From: Hygrocybe punicea
Taxonomy: Eukaryota > Basidiomycota > Agaricomycetes > Agaricales > Hygrophoraceae
Assembly (NCBI GenBank): GCA_963556145.1
Contig: OY744467.1
Span: 4,650,001-4,714,000, forward strand
Reading direction: 5' to 3'
DNA: 64,000 bases
Positions within the stretch are counted from its first letter, which is position 1; every line of letters starts with the position of its first letter. A program made the translations under genes and the position numbers. Shown here piece after piece: positions 54,024 to 64,000 of the stretch. The notes under the pieces are model-generated. The model was not told where the DNA came from. It searched no databases and worked only from the letters and a program-made list of their open reading frames with translations.

Positions 54024-55865
54024 ACTTCAGGCTACCCCCAAACCTGAACAACTAGTTACAACTCACCTCTAGTACTGAACCATCTACATGTTGGTAAAAG
54101 TACTGGGCAGCCCTGGGACGAAACCATCGTCCCTGGGACGATACGTTGGGACGTCCCATTGTCCCTGGTCCGGTGTATGGGATGGCCCATGGGACGACAT
54201 TTGGTGTTGTGGGGTGTCTGGGGGCATTTGGGACGTCCCTTCCGTAGCTATTCAATAGAAATCTCAGAGTGATGACAGCATCTAATTATAAATTTCCAGG
54301 CCTTGTCATGGCCACTATGGGTACCATGGGTGCTATGGCATAGTATAAGATTGTATATACTTATTCTTTTGAGAGTCACAGAGCTGATTGTCCTTCAAGG
54401 TCAGTGGCAGGGTGTGGAGATACAGCAGTTCTTTCCACATATAAAGACAGAACGAGTGGGAGAGGAAAAGTGCTGGAGATGTTGGGTATTGAGATGGGAT
54501 TGAGGGGGAGGATTGAGGGTGTGCTTCTAGTAAACCAATCCCTTGTGCATGTGGCAAGCTGAAGCTTGTAGGGGAGTAAGTGAGCAGAGCATGCATGATA
54601 TACAAAGAAAGGTAGGGCTACATATGCAGAGGAGGCTGAGCTGAAAATTAAACACGTGTATTATGAAGACCTTTTGATCAGGATATCAGTGGTTATTACA
54701 TTATTGGCTGTGCATACAATGGCTGACTGGGAAGCAGATGCAGAGGAGAGATCTGAAATTAGAGTGTGTCTTGAGGACAGAAGGAGACATCTCACAGAGG
54801 CTTTATTGGGACATCCCACAGGCTCGTCTGGGATGTCCCTGTCGCTGAGGCTTTCGGACATCCCTGTCATCTTGTGGGACATCCCACCAAGGCTTTGGGA
54901 CATCCCACAGCCTTGTCTGGGACGTCCCTGTCAGCTTGTGGGACGTCCCAGCCAGCTTGTGGGACGTCCCTGCCAGCTTGTGGGATGTCCCTGTCAACTT
55001 GTGGGACATCCCACCGAGGCTTTGGGATGTCCCACGGCCTTGTCTGGGACATCCCTGTCAGCTTGTGGGACGTCCCACAGCCTTGTTCGGGACATCCCTC
55101 TCAGCTTGTGGGACGTCCCATCAAGGCTTTGGGATGTCCCACAGCCTTGTCTGGGACGTCCCTGTTAGCTTTTGGGATGTCCCACAGCCAGTTTGTGGGA
55201 TGTCCCACAACCTGGTGTGGACATCCCAATGTACAGGCTTGTGGGACTGCCTGCTTGCTCAGCATCTGCTAAGTCATACAATAATAATCATTCCAATCCA
55301 CATCTTACATAATTTTAAATAATTTACATTTAGCAACTACTTAAAATAGATATAGCAAATCAAATAATTATTTTACCTAAATACATGGTATTCTACTTAT
55401 CAGGGGAGAGGCAGGGAGGTGGAGGTGGAGGAGAGGACAGGAGAGGGGGCAATGGCAGGGGCAATGGCAGGGGGTGGGCAAGGGGAGAAGGACAGGAGGT
55501 GGATGGGAGGTGGGGGTGGCAGGGGGCAGGAGATAGGCAGGGGAGAAGGGGCAGGTTAGGAAGGGACAGACTAGGAGACAGTCAGGGGGAGAATGGAAAG
55601 GGGGAGGGAGGAGGGGGAGGGGAAAGGAGGGGAAAAACCAACAAAATTACACACCGGTGTTCCCTGGTGTCCACACTCCTCCGCGTCCTCGCCCTTGTCC
55701 CCCTCCTCGTCCTCGTCCCCGTCCCCGTCCTTGTCCTTGTCCTTGTCCCCGTTCTCGTCGTCCTCGTCCCCGTCCCCATTGTCCTCGTGTTCGTCGTTTT
55801 CGTCCCCGTCCCCGTCCTCGCCGTCGTCCCCGTCCCCGTGTTCGTCATCCTCGTCCCCGTGTTCG
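54024..55865 (+). repeat. Direct repeat, copy 1 (partner at 62166-64000)
   Basis: Begins ACTTCAGGCTACCCCCAAAC, matches 62166 onward at an offset of exactly 8,142 bp for at least 1.8 kb with only about ten substitutions, nearly all C/T or G/A. It starts inside an LTR, as the partner does. The right end is not defined because copy 2 leaves the window. Contents: GGGACRTCCC arrays, a purine-rich stretch (55400-55640) and CCCCGTC repeats. Probably an unclassified transposon; no inverted terminus was seen. Confidence 0.85.
54810..55250. repeat. Array of GGGACRTCCC palindromes at 21-22-bp spacing
   Basis: About twenty copies of the decamer GGGACGTCCC / GGGACATCCC / GGGATGTCCC, separated by 11-12 bp spacers of the types TGCCAGCTTGT, ACCAAGGCTTT and ACAGCCTTGTCT. 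Further single sites lie at 54110-54250. The array is repeated at 62952-63390 in copy 2. Open frames across it (WDVPASLWDVP-like) are a by-product of the 21-bp period. Confidence 0.85.
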
Positions 55866-56833
55866 TCATCCCCGTCCCCGTCCCCGTCGTCCTCGTGTTC
55901 GTCGATTGCGTCCCCGTCCCCGTCCTCGCCGTCGTCCCGTCCCCGTTCTCGTCGTCCTCGTCCTTGTCCCCGTCCCCATCGCCCTCGTCCTCGTCGTTTT
56001 CGTCCCTGTCCCTGTCCCCGTCCCCGTCCCCGCCGTCCTCGCTGTCCTCGCTGTCCTCGCTGTCCCCGTCCTCGTCGTTGCCATTGCCGTCGTTGCCGTT
56101 GTCGTGGTCCCAGTCCCCGTCGTTGTCGTTGTCGTCCTTGTCATCCCTGTTGCCGCCGTCCTCGTTTTCCCGGTCTCTGTTGTCCTCGTCATCCCGTTCC
56201 CTCGTCCCGGTTGTCCTCGTTTCCGTCGTCCGTTGTCCCCGTCCCCGTTCCCGTGCTCACTGTCCTGGTCATCGTCCTGGTCGTCGTCCCCGTCATGCTC
56301 GTCGTTCCCGTTGCCGTCGTCCTTGTTGTCGTGGGCTCCGTGGTCCTCGTCGTCCCGTTCCCCCTCCCGGTCGTCGTCCCGGTCCCCATGCCCACTGCCC
56401 TACTCGTCATCCGCGTCTTCGTTGTCGTCTTCCCGTTGTCGTGGTTCCCGGTTCCCGTTGTCGTCTTCCCCTTTCGCGCCGTGGTCGCGTTTGTTCGTTT
56501 ACCCCGTCGTCCTCATTCTTGTTGTCCCCGTTCTTGTTGTCGTGGTGGGCCTGGGTTGTCCCCGTTCTGGGCTGTGACCTCCCTCCTTGTCGCCCGCATC
56601 CGCGTCTGCTTGTTTTGTTCGCGTTCGTTTGGCGCGAGGGTGCGGCAAAAAAACCTAAAAGTATTTAAGTAGTTAGTAGAATAAATGAAAAAGATAAATG
56701 GACAACTTACCTGGGGTGCTCTGGCATCCGCACCGTTGTCGCGTCGTTGTTGAAAGCGACAAGTCTTGTTGAACTCGTGCACGAGACTTTCAACCAGAAT
56801 TTGCCGCTGTCCCAAACGGGGTCGAGTTGCCAT
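55582..56833 (-). other. Possible spliced transcript with a CCCCGTC/GACGGGG repeat body
   Basis: ATG 56833 opens an exon (MATRPRLGQRQILVESLVHE) ending CAG|GTAAGT at 56711; a 56-bp intron with CTAAC branch runs to TTTTAG at 56655; then the strand enters long GACGGGGAC-type repeats giving TRTGTTTR-like peptides. All frames are long in the repeat, so only the first exon and intron look like real gene structure. The design (short exon, intron, low-complexity body) mirrors the hAT-like family above. Confidence 0.35.
55650..56570. repeat. CCCCGTC / CCTCGTC tandem repeat tract
   Basis: Mostly hexameric CCCGTC, CTCGTC and CTTGTC units on the plus strand for 0.9 kb; also at 63820-64000 in the partner copy. 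Confidence 0.8.
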
Positions 56834-57178
56834 ATAGGGAAGGGTGGCTGAATTTTCTTATTATTATTACATGTACTACAACACCTCAATGGCCAGGGCA
56901 AAACCCTTAAGAGATGTAGGTATGATGCACCTACCCCGAGGGGAGTTTATGCATTTTATTTCATTTTATATGTGGAGATATTCACCATATATTTTATGCC
57001 TCTGCCAAAATTGGACCCTTAAACAGCTAACTTTGCGAGTACACATCTGAAAAATCCAAAATTAATTCTAGGAGTGCTAGGTAAGGTATACATTGTGTTC
57101 CAGACAAGTGCCTGGTAGTTGGTGGTGCAGGGAATGTGTTGTAGCCAAAATGGAGTTGGATCTTTGCATTGTGGCTAC

Positions 57179-57601
57179 TAGTGTTGCCGAAGTTCAGTTC
57201 GGTCCGGTTCCGAGCCTTTTTGGCGGAACCGCGAACTGAACTTCGGGTCCGGTTTGGCGCATGGCCAAACCTGGACCCGGACGGCATTGAACCGTCTCTC
57301 CGCGTTCGGTCTGGGTTCAGACCGCGTCTGAACCCCGGACCGAGGTGGGCTCACCCCATGAGCTCCGTTCTCCTCGCGAATGGCAGGCACGTATCAATTG
57401 ATACGGCGCTACACTTCGCGAGGTAGTTGGGCTGTGGGGGAGCCATCCGGCGCTGCTGCTGCCGCTGCCACTGCTGCTGCCGCTGCCACTGCTGCTGCCG
57501 CTGCCACTGCTGCTGTTGCTGCCGCTGCCGGCGCTGCTGCTGCTGCCGTGGCCGTTGCTGCTGCCACTGCTGCTGCTGCTGTTGTGGCCGTTGCCGTTGC
57601 C

Positions 57602-57634
<33 letters not shown>

Positions 57635-58496
57635 GCCACCGTTGCTGCTGTCGCTGCTGCTGTTGCTGTTGCTGCTGCCACTGTTGCTGCTGCTGCCGGC
57701 ATTGCTGCTGCTGCTGCTGCTGGCCATTGTGGTTGTCGTTGCTGTTGTTGTTGCCGCCGCCGGTGGTGGTGGTGTTGCGGCTGTCCCGCGTCCATTGGCG
57801 TTGGATGGCTTGATGCAGCAGCAGCTGCTGCTGTTGCCGGCGTTGCTGCTGCCGGCGTTGCTGCTACCGGCGTTGCTGCTGCTGCTGTTGCTGTTGCCGC
57901 TGCCGCTGTCACTGCTGCTGCTGCCGTTGCTGCCGGCGCTGCCGCTGGCCGTTGCCGTCGTCGTTGCCTGGTTGCCACCGCTGGTGGTGGTGGTGGTGGT
58001 GGTGGTGGTGGTGGTGGTGGTTTTGCGGCTGTCCTGCGTCCGTTGGCATTGCATTGGCATTGGGATCCATTTTGTGCCGCGGTGGTGTGCTCGCGATGTG
58101 GTCGCGGTCGAGTTTCCTGTAACAGATAACATTAGTAAAGTTAAAATAATTGAAGAGACTTACCTGTGTCCATGAACGCGACATTGTGTCGCGTTCATTG
58201 GCCTTGCATTGTTGTTGTTGGTGAAGAAACCTTCTTGTAATGGTCACATGATCCCGTTGAAGACGAAAAAGTAAGTAAAGAAATACGAAAAACAAATGAA
58301 ATAAATACCATAAAAATATCCGCGTTCACGGTTTGGACGCGGTTTGGAGCCGTTCAGGAAATCCGGCCGGCCTCCAAACCCTGAACCGAACCTGCGGTCC
58401 GGTTCAGCATTTGGCTGAACTTGGACTGAACCTAGGGTTCGGTTCGGGGTTTGAACCGGGTTCGGCTAGGTTCGGAACCGAACTACGGCAACACTA
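57179..58496. mobile_element. hAT-like non-autonomous transposon, copy C (1,318 bp)
   Basis: Same orientation and layout as copy A with TAGTGTTGCCG and CGGCAACACTA ends, GGTTC-rich subterminal parts, a CTG/CAG-rich body (57450-57960) and a TGGTGG run. The flanks GTGGCTAC and GGGGAAAC do not form a duplication, so one side has probably been rearranged after insertion. Confidence 0.85.
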
Positions 58497-58625
58497 GGGG
58501 AAACGGATCCACATGATCTGGAGCCTCTACACTGAAAAGAGTCATCTCACGAGAAAGTTGTAAGGAGTGGGAACCCGAGAGAAAAAAAGAGAGGTGTGGG
58601 TCGAAAAACACTCTCATCACCACAT

Positions 58626-58783
58626 TGGAGAGGTCCCGAGGGACCTCTCAGGGGCTGACGCAGGACTTGAAGGGAAAGGTCTGGATGGGATGACTCGATG
58701 GGATAGGATGAACTGACTACTACATCCGGAAGGGCTACTGACTAAGGGACTAGTCACGTGATCTGTCAGGCACAACCACTACA
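58626..58783 (+). mobile_element. 158-bp TG...CA LTR-like insertion, copy 2, with ACAT duplication
   Basis: TGGAGAGGTCCCGAGGGACC at the start, ending CAACCACTACA; ACAT at 58622-58625 and 58784-58787. Length, ends and 4-bp duplication fit a tiny solo LTR. Confidence 0.75.
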
Positions 58784-58849
58784 ACATCAGGTTACATTGG
58801 GTAGCATCAGGTTTGAGTGTGGATCATTGGGAGTGTTGGGTTCAAATGT

Positions 58850-59265
58850 TGTAGAGGGTTGACGTCCCTCTGAGTCTGTATCATTGATATATCACAAATC
58901 CGGATGAACCTGACGCTTCCAAACGACTCCCATTCCAACCCGACGTAACCCGACGTGATGTGACCCAATGTGACCAATGTGACCCGATGTATGCCGCTCT
59001 GTCACGGCCGCTTTCGGACCAAATCCAGTAGTCTCATAAGCCCCGGACTTCCAATTATAGGAGATGGATCTCATCAGACTCGATCCCCGACTTCGGACTT
59101 GCTTTATATACCCATCCCCTCGTCCCTTTGAAGATATATTTGAGATTTCAGATCTTTTTCTTGGATGTATATTTTCCCCTCCATTTTTCCTGTCTGTGTC
59201 GCTTTGCAACCCCCCTTTCCACATCCCCATTCCATCTTCTCTTTGTAGTTTCTATCGGCCGAAAT
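58850..59265 (+). repeat. Diverged LTR, 5' half
   Basis: Starts TGTAGAGGGTTGACGTCCCT and follows the Ty3 LTR through AACCCGACGTAACCCGACG, CACGGCCGC, GATCTCATC and CGGACTTGC to TCTATCGGCCGA at about 59263, where similarity ends. It lacks the 3' half and the TATA box. Confidence 0.7.
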
Positions 59266-59638
59266 AGACATGTTATAAGCCCCTATAAGGGAATCGTTCT
59301 ATATGGCGGATTTTTCAACTCAGGGTCAGACTTTAATTTGCCAAGCCATGGGAATAATTTTTCCAAACTGTGGGAACAATTTTGAAGCCCTGGGAATAAC
59401 TATGAAACCGTGTGACTTGGTGGAGTTGAGTGTGAGAATTTGTTGTCCCAATCAGCGAGAACAATAAGGCAGCCGGATCACAGCAGCCAAATTGGAAATG
59501 GGTAGTGTTATATTTTGTTGGTATTGCAATTGCAATCAGTGTCTTATAATAATCACAAGCATTGGTAATGCAATGTGCCATGTACGAATAAAAAATATGT
59601 AAGTGCTATCTGTCATGTAGCTACATCTACTGTGTGTA

Positions 59639-60360
59639 TTAGAATTGTTGATAATGAAAAGAGTGACTATTTGTCAAACAGGTCCAAAGGCGTTCGAAGT
59701 GTTCGGTCAGTCTCCCAGCCTTAATCTTTGGCATTCCCCTTGCACAAACATCAGTACGAACAATGTATTGGATGTATCTGTAATGTATATGCATGTACAA
59801 TGTGCATTAGAATTAGTGATAATGCAGGCAGTGACTATTTGTCACACAGGTCCAAATGTGTTCGATGTGTTCGGTAAAGTGTTTGGTGAGTGTCCCAGCC
59901 TCAATCTTGGGCATTTCCCTTGCACAAACATCAGTACAAACAATGTATTGTATGTATCTGTAATGTAGATGCATGTACAATGTGCATTAGAATTAGTGAT
60001 AATGCAGGCAGTGACTATTTGTCACACAGCTCCAAAGGTGTTCGGTGTGTTCGGTAAAGTGTTCGGTGAGTGTCCCAGCCTTAATCTTGGGCATTCCCCT
60101 TGCACAAACATCTGTATGAACAACATATTGGATGTATCTGACTATTTGTCACACAGGTCCAAAGGTGTTTGGTAAGTGTTTGGTAGGTGTTCCAGTTTTC
60201 ATCTGAGACATTCCCAATGCACAAACCACTGTATGAACAGCACATTGGATGTGTCTGTGATGTAGCAATATTTAATATGCACTTTGAAATCATTAACAAT
60301 GCAAGCAGTGCTTACTCATTTAACAGGTAGAACAATGTATCAGAAAGCATTCAGCAAGCT
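59639..60360. repeat. Tandem repeat of about 170-180 bp, four to five units
   Basis: Units begin near 59639, 59807 and 59987 (ATTAGAATTAGTGATAATGC, then GTGACTATTTGTCACACAGG), with shortened or diverged units near 60140 and 60290. CCTTGCACAAACATC and TGTATTGGATGTATCTG recur in each. No gene; satellite-like. Confidence 0.75.
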
Positions 60361-61479
60361 TCCCAAGTATAATGTGGTCTTCTAGCTTCAATTCTGGGCA
60401 ATGCCATTGTACAAACAGTAGTATGACCTGTATATTGGATGGGTCTGTACTATTGCTATATAACCTTGCAATGCACATCATACTTGATATATTCTCAATA
60501 CAGGTACAATAGGCTGAATGGTTTTCAGCAAATCATTGGGCCAGTGACTCAGGCACAGTATGCAGCATTGCAGTGCAATAGACACTGTCTGTTCCATAAA
60601 TTCCATGCATGCATGCCACACCTATCTTGATCATGTGTGCTGGAAATGGTTCAGGTGTCCAATACTCATCAAACTGTTTGACAAGAACATTGCCTCACCA
60701 ATTTCCCAGCTTCATTTTTAATCTGCAGCATTGCCAGTGTACACAAGCTGAACCAGTCATATTGTTGATTCCGGTACTCATCAAAACCAGCAATCTTATC
60801 AAAGTGATTCCAATAGCAGTGCAATTGGTATCATTGTGCATGGGATTATTTCTACAGTACTCACAGGAGGTTGTTCCTGACCTGACAAATAATTCAGATA
60901 CTTAGCATTTCTGGATATACTTACTACACATTCTGTAAAATCTTCAGAGTAACTATGACTAATAATAAAGTAGTAAGGTAGTTAGTTATATATCTGCCAA
61001 CTCAAACACTGCAAACTTTATATGAACTATGTCAATTTGGGATCTGATATTGGGTCATGACAAATTGGAAGGAACAGGATATAATCAATTAATATCATTG
61101 TAGTATGGTATCAGAATGGTATCTGACTAGCATCAGTATGTAATAATAAAGGAAATATCAATAACTTCGCAAATATTTATTATCATAGAAGGGTAATAAT
61201 ACTGTATTATTTGTATACTCTCATTACTAAAAAGGGACAAGTAACCTGCCATGCAAAGCAATGGCCCACACCCCACTAGTCTGAAAGTAGACTACACACA
61301 CATGTACTATAAAAACAGTCCTCGACAACCGTACAAAAAAAGAGATACCCTTAGTCCCCGTTTCCATAAAGTCAGAATCTCGTTTTAATCCCTTCAAATG
61401 ATTGTCCTCATAGACCCTTAGATTTTTATAGTTCACTTTGTCATCTTTATCGTTGTTCCCATATATTCGTTCATTGTTT
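60360..61479. other. AT-rich sequence, no gene seen
   Basis: No coding character and no recognised repeat. A GACAACCGTAC..GAGATACCC stretch near 61325 carries no motif I can assign. Confidence 0.4.
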
Positions 61480-61900
61480 CTGACCCGACCCAACCTGACC
61501 TGCCGTACCCGACATTGTCGGCATCATTGGGTTCATCATTATTTACCTGTTTTCATTCCGTTCATCACCAGATTTATTGTTATTTGTCCAGTTTTACACG
61601 GTGGAGTGGTACCGAGGTACCACTCCGGGGGCTCACGCAGGACTCGAGGGAAAGGTCGACTGGATAGGAAGGATGAACTGACTACTACATCTGGAAGGCT
61701 ACTGACTAGGTCAAACCGTGGGAACCTGATCACGTGACTGACCAGGCACAACTACTACAACGGCGGCTTATATTTTTACTTCCATTTCCACTTTTTACTC
61801 CTATTCCTGACACTGACTTATCCACCGTCACTTCTACGCTGACACCCCTTGGTTAGGATCACCTTTATTGTTCCGAAGCCACCCCGAACCCGCATCTACA
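61480..61900 (+). repeat. Ty3-family LTR, 3' half, interrupted by a 158-bp insertion
   Basis: From CTGACCCGACC through GCCGTACCCGACATTGTCGG, the insertion at 61602-61759, GGCGGCTTATATTTTTACTT, CACTTCTACGCTGACACC and the end CCCGCATCTACA at 61900. With 62032-62165 it may form a short LTR-131 bp-LTR unit. Confidence 0.7.
61602..61759 (+). mobile_element. 158-bp TG...CA LTR-like insertion, copy 3, with ACGG duplication
   Basis: Starts TGGAGTGGTACCGAGGTACC, ends CAACTACTACA; ACGG at 61598-61601 and 61760-61763. It interrupts the LTR half. Its terminal hairpin differs from the other copies but pairs perfectly. Confidence 0.8.
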
Positions 61901-62031
61901 CTGTTGTTCGATGTCGTACAGCCCCACCATGCCCCACATCACTGCAAGAGCGCCGTCAACCACATTTTTTTGGATGCCTCAAGACCCACCGGCATTTTGC
62001 CACATCATCACTTTCGACCCCATTTTTTTGT

Positions 62032-62165
62032 TGTAGAGGGTCATCGACCCTCTGAGGCTGTAAACTCGATATTTCACGACTCCACTTGAACCCGATGTCT
62101 CTAGCGATCCACGCTCGAACCCGACGTAACCCGATGCATACCGACTAGCATGGCCGCTCACGTAC
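62032..62165 (+). repeat. Ty3-family LTR, first about 134 bp
   Basis: TGTAGAGGGTCATCGACCCT to GGCCGCTCACGTAC, cut by the 62166 direct repeat. It holds exactly the part missing from the LTR next to the other repeat copy (54023). Confidence 0.8.
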
Positions 62166-64000
62166 ACTTCAGGCTACCCCCAAACCTGAACAACTAGTTA
62201 CAACTCACCTCTAGTACTGAACCATCTACATGTTGGTAAAAGTACTGGGCAGCCCTGGGACGAAACCATCGTCCCTGGGACGATACGTTGGGACGTCCCA
62301 TTGTCCCTGGTCCGGTGTATGGGATGGCCCATGGGACGACATTTGGTGTTGTGGGGTGTCTGGGGGCATTTGGGACGTCCCTTCCGTAGCTATTCAATAG
62401 AAATCTCAGAGTGATGACAGCATCTAATTATAAATTTCCAGGCCTTGTCATGGCCACTATGGGTACCATGGGTGCTATGGCATAGTATAAGATTGTATAT
62501 ACTTATTCTTTTGAGAGTCACAGAGCTGATTGTCCTTCAAGGTCAGTGGCAGGGTGTGGAGATACAGCAGTTCTTTCCACATATAAAGACAGAACGAGTG
62601 GGAGAGGAAAAGTGCTGGAGATGTTGGGTATTGAGATGGGATTGAGGGGGAGGATTGAGGGTGTGCTTCTAGTAAACCAATCCCTTGTGCATGTGGCAAG
62701 CTGAAGCTTGTAGGGGAGTAAGTGAGCAGAGCATGCATGATATACAAAGAAAGGTAGGGCTACATATGCAGAGGAGGCTGAGCTGAAAATTAAACACGTG
62801 TATTATGAAGACCTTTTGATCAGGATATCAGTGGTTATTACATTATTGGCTGTGCATACAATGGCTGACTGGGAAGCAGATGCAGAGGAGAGATCTGAAA
62901 TTAGAGTGTGTCTTGAGGACAGAAGGAGACATCTCACAGAGGCTTTATTGGGACATCCCACAGGCTCGTCTGGGATGTCCCTGTCGCTGAGGCTTTCGGA
63001 CATCCCTGTCATCTTGTGGGACATCCCACCAAGGCTTTGGGACATCCCACAGCCTTGTCTGGGATGTCCCTGTCAGCTTGTGGGACGTCCCAGCCAGCTT
63101 GTGGGACGTCCCTGCCAGCTTGTGGGATGTCCCTGTCAGCTTGTGGGACATCCCACCGAGGCTTTGGGATGTCCCACGGCCTTGTCTGGGACATCCCTGT
63201 CAGCTTGTGGGACGTCCCACAGCCTTGTCCGGGACATCCCTCTCAGCTTGTGGGACGTCCCATCAAGGCTTTGGGATGTCCCACAGCCTTGTCTGGGACG
63301 TCCCTGTTAGCTTTTGGGATGTCCCACAGTCAGTTTGTGGGATGTCCCACAACCTGGTGTGGACATCCCAATGTACAGGCTTGTGGGACTGCCTGCTTGC
63401 TCAGCATCTGCTAAGTCATACAATAATAATCATTCCAATCCACATCTTACATAATTTTAAATAATTTACATTTAGCAACTACTTAAAATAGATATAGCAA
63501 ATCAAATAATTATTTTACCTAAATACATGGTATTCTACTTATCAGGGGAGAGGCAGGGAGGTGGAGGTGGAGGAGAGGACAGGAGAGGGGGCAATGGCAG
63601 GGGCAATGGCAGGGGGTGGGCAAGGGGAGAAGGACAGGAGGTGGATGGGAGGTGGGGGTGGCAGGGGGCAGGAGATAGGCAGGGGAGAAGGGGCAGGTTA
63701 GGAAGGGACAGACTAGGAGACAGTCAGGGGGAGAATGGAAAGGGGGAGGGAGGAGGGGGAGGGGAAAGGAGGGGAAAAACCAACAAAATTACACACCGGT
63801 GTTCCCTGGTGTCCACACCCCTCCGCGTCCTCGCCCTTGTCCCCCTCCTCGTCCTCGTCCCCGTCCCCGTCCTTGTCCTTGTCCTTGTCCCTGTTCTCGT
63901 CGTCCTCGTCCCCGTCCCCGTTGTCCTCGTGTTCGTCGTTTTCGTCCCCGTCCCCGTCCTCGCCGTCGTCCCCGTCCCCGTGTTCGTCATCCTCGTCCCC
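62166..64000 (+). repeat. Direct repeat, copy 2, runs off the window
   Basis: More than 99% identical to 54024-55858. It includes the GGGACRTCCC array (62952-63390), purine-rich tract and the beginning of the CCCCGTC tract. The differences are almost all transitions at CpG or in the palindromes (GGGACGTCCC to GGGATGTCCC). Confidence 0.85.

Noticed and set aside
54810..55250. CRISPR-like array of GGGACGTCCC repeats with regular spacers
   Set aside because: Repeat and spacer are only about 10 and 11 bp, spacers are themselves repeated, no cas genes, and the genome is eukaryotic.
55593..56672. Overlapping 300-400-aa frames rich in Pro, Ser, Arg or Val
   Set aside because: They come from the CCCCGTC-type hexamer repeat and are open in all three plus frames at once; no domain or splice logic supports them.
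57171..58504. 8-bp target duplication of hAT-like copy C
   Set aside because: GTGGCTAC and GGGGAAAC agree at only five of eight positions, no better than expected for GC-rich flanks.

Overview
The window comes from a filamentous basidiomycete, most likely an agaricomycete. Genes are compact and split by many 45-70 bp introns with GTRNGT donors and CTRAY-type branch sites. The conserved genes are fungal (HbrB-type TORC2 subunit, Pex24/Pex30-type peroxin, Gpi18, dynamitin, DUF3712 protein). The flanks carry basidiomycete-type transposons (Plavaka transposase, Ty3 elements, hAT-like elements). No accession or species can be assigned from sequence alone.

Layout. 0-7.7 kb: transposon debris. It holds an LTR end (1-97), a Plavaka-like transposase pseudogene (98-3559, minus), a second Plavaka scrap (3.9-4.1 kb), an intact seven-exon DUF6698-type gene (4745-6427), a 30-bp minisatellite and a reverse transcriptase relic. 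8.2-29.6 kb: a gene island with little repeat. It holds a serine beta-lactamase-like hydrolase (minus), HbrB/Bit61 (plus), a threonine-type asparaginase (minus), an intron-containing tRNA-Ser(GCT) (plus), dynamitin (plus), a dysferlin-domain peroxin (minus), GPI mannosyltransferase 2 (plus) and a 9.6-kb many-exon DUF3712 membrane protein built of about three long repeats (minus). These serve unrelated cell functions and look like ordinary conserved genes, not a pathway cluster.

29.6-64 kb: a nested transposon graveyard. The core is a nearly complete Ty3/gypsy-type element (37946-49114) with almost identical LTRs (794 and 804 bp) and a GCGG target duplication. It landed inside an older copy of its own family lying in the opposite orientation (about 36885-37945 plus 49115-54023). 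Three copies of a 1.2-1.35-kb hAT-like non-autonomous element (8-bp target duplications in two; CAG/CTG-rich body; a conserved intron) hit the younger pol, the older gag and a third site. Another hAT-like element hit the older LTR. A direct repeat of at least 1.8 kb (54.0 and 62.2 kb) has arrays of a GGGACRTCCC palindrome spaced 21-22 bp. Short 158-bp TG...CA LTR-like insertions with 4-bp duplications, large hairpins and tandem repeats fill the rest.

Points most worth follow-up: an antisense, three-exon, zinc-binding and coiled-coil accessory gene between pol and the 3' LTR of the Ty3 element; its conserved gag frame that opens 174 codons before any ATG; a conserved U_UUC_CCY heptamer directly before the gag stop; paired changes in the LTR-end hairpins; and the nesting history that dates the insertions.
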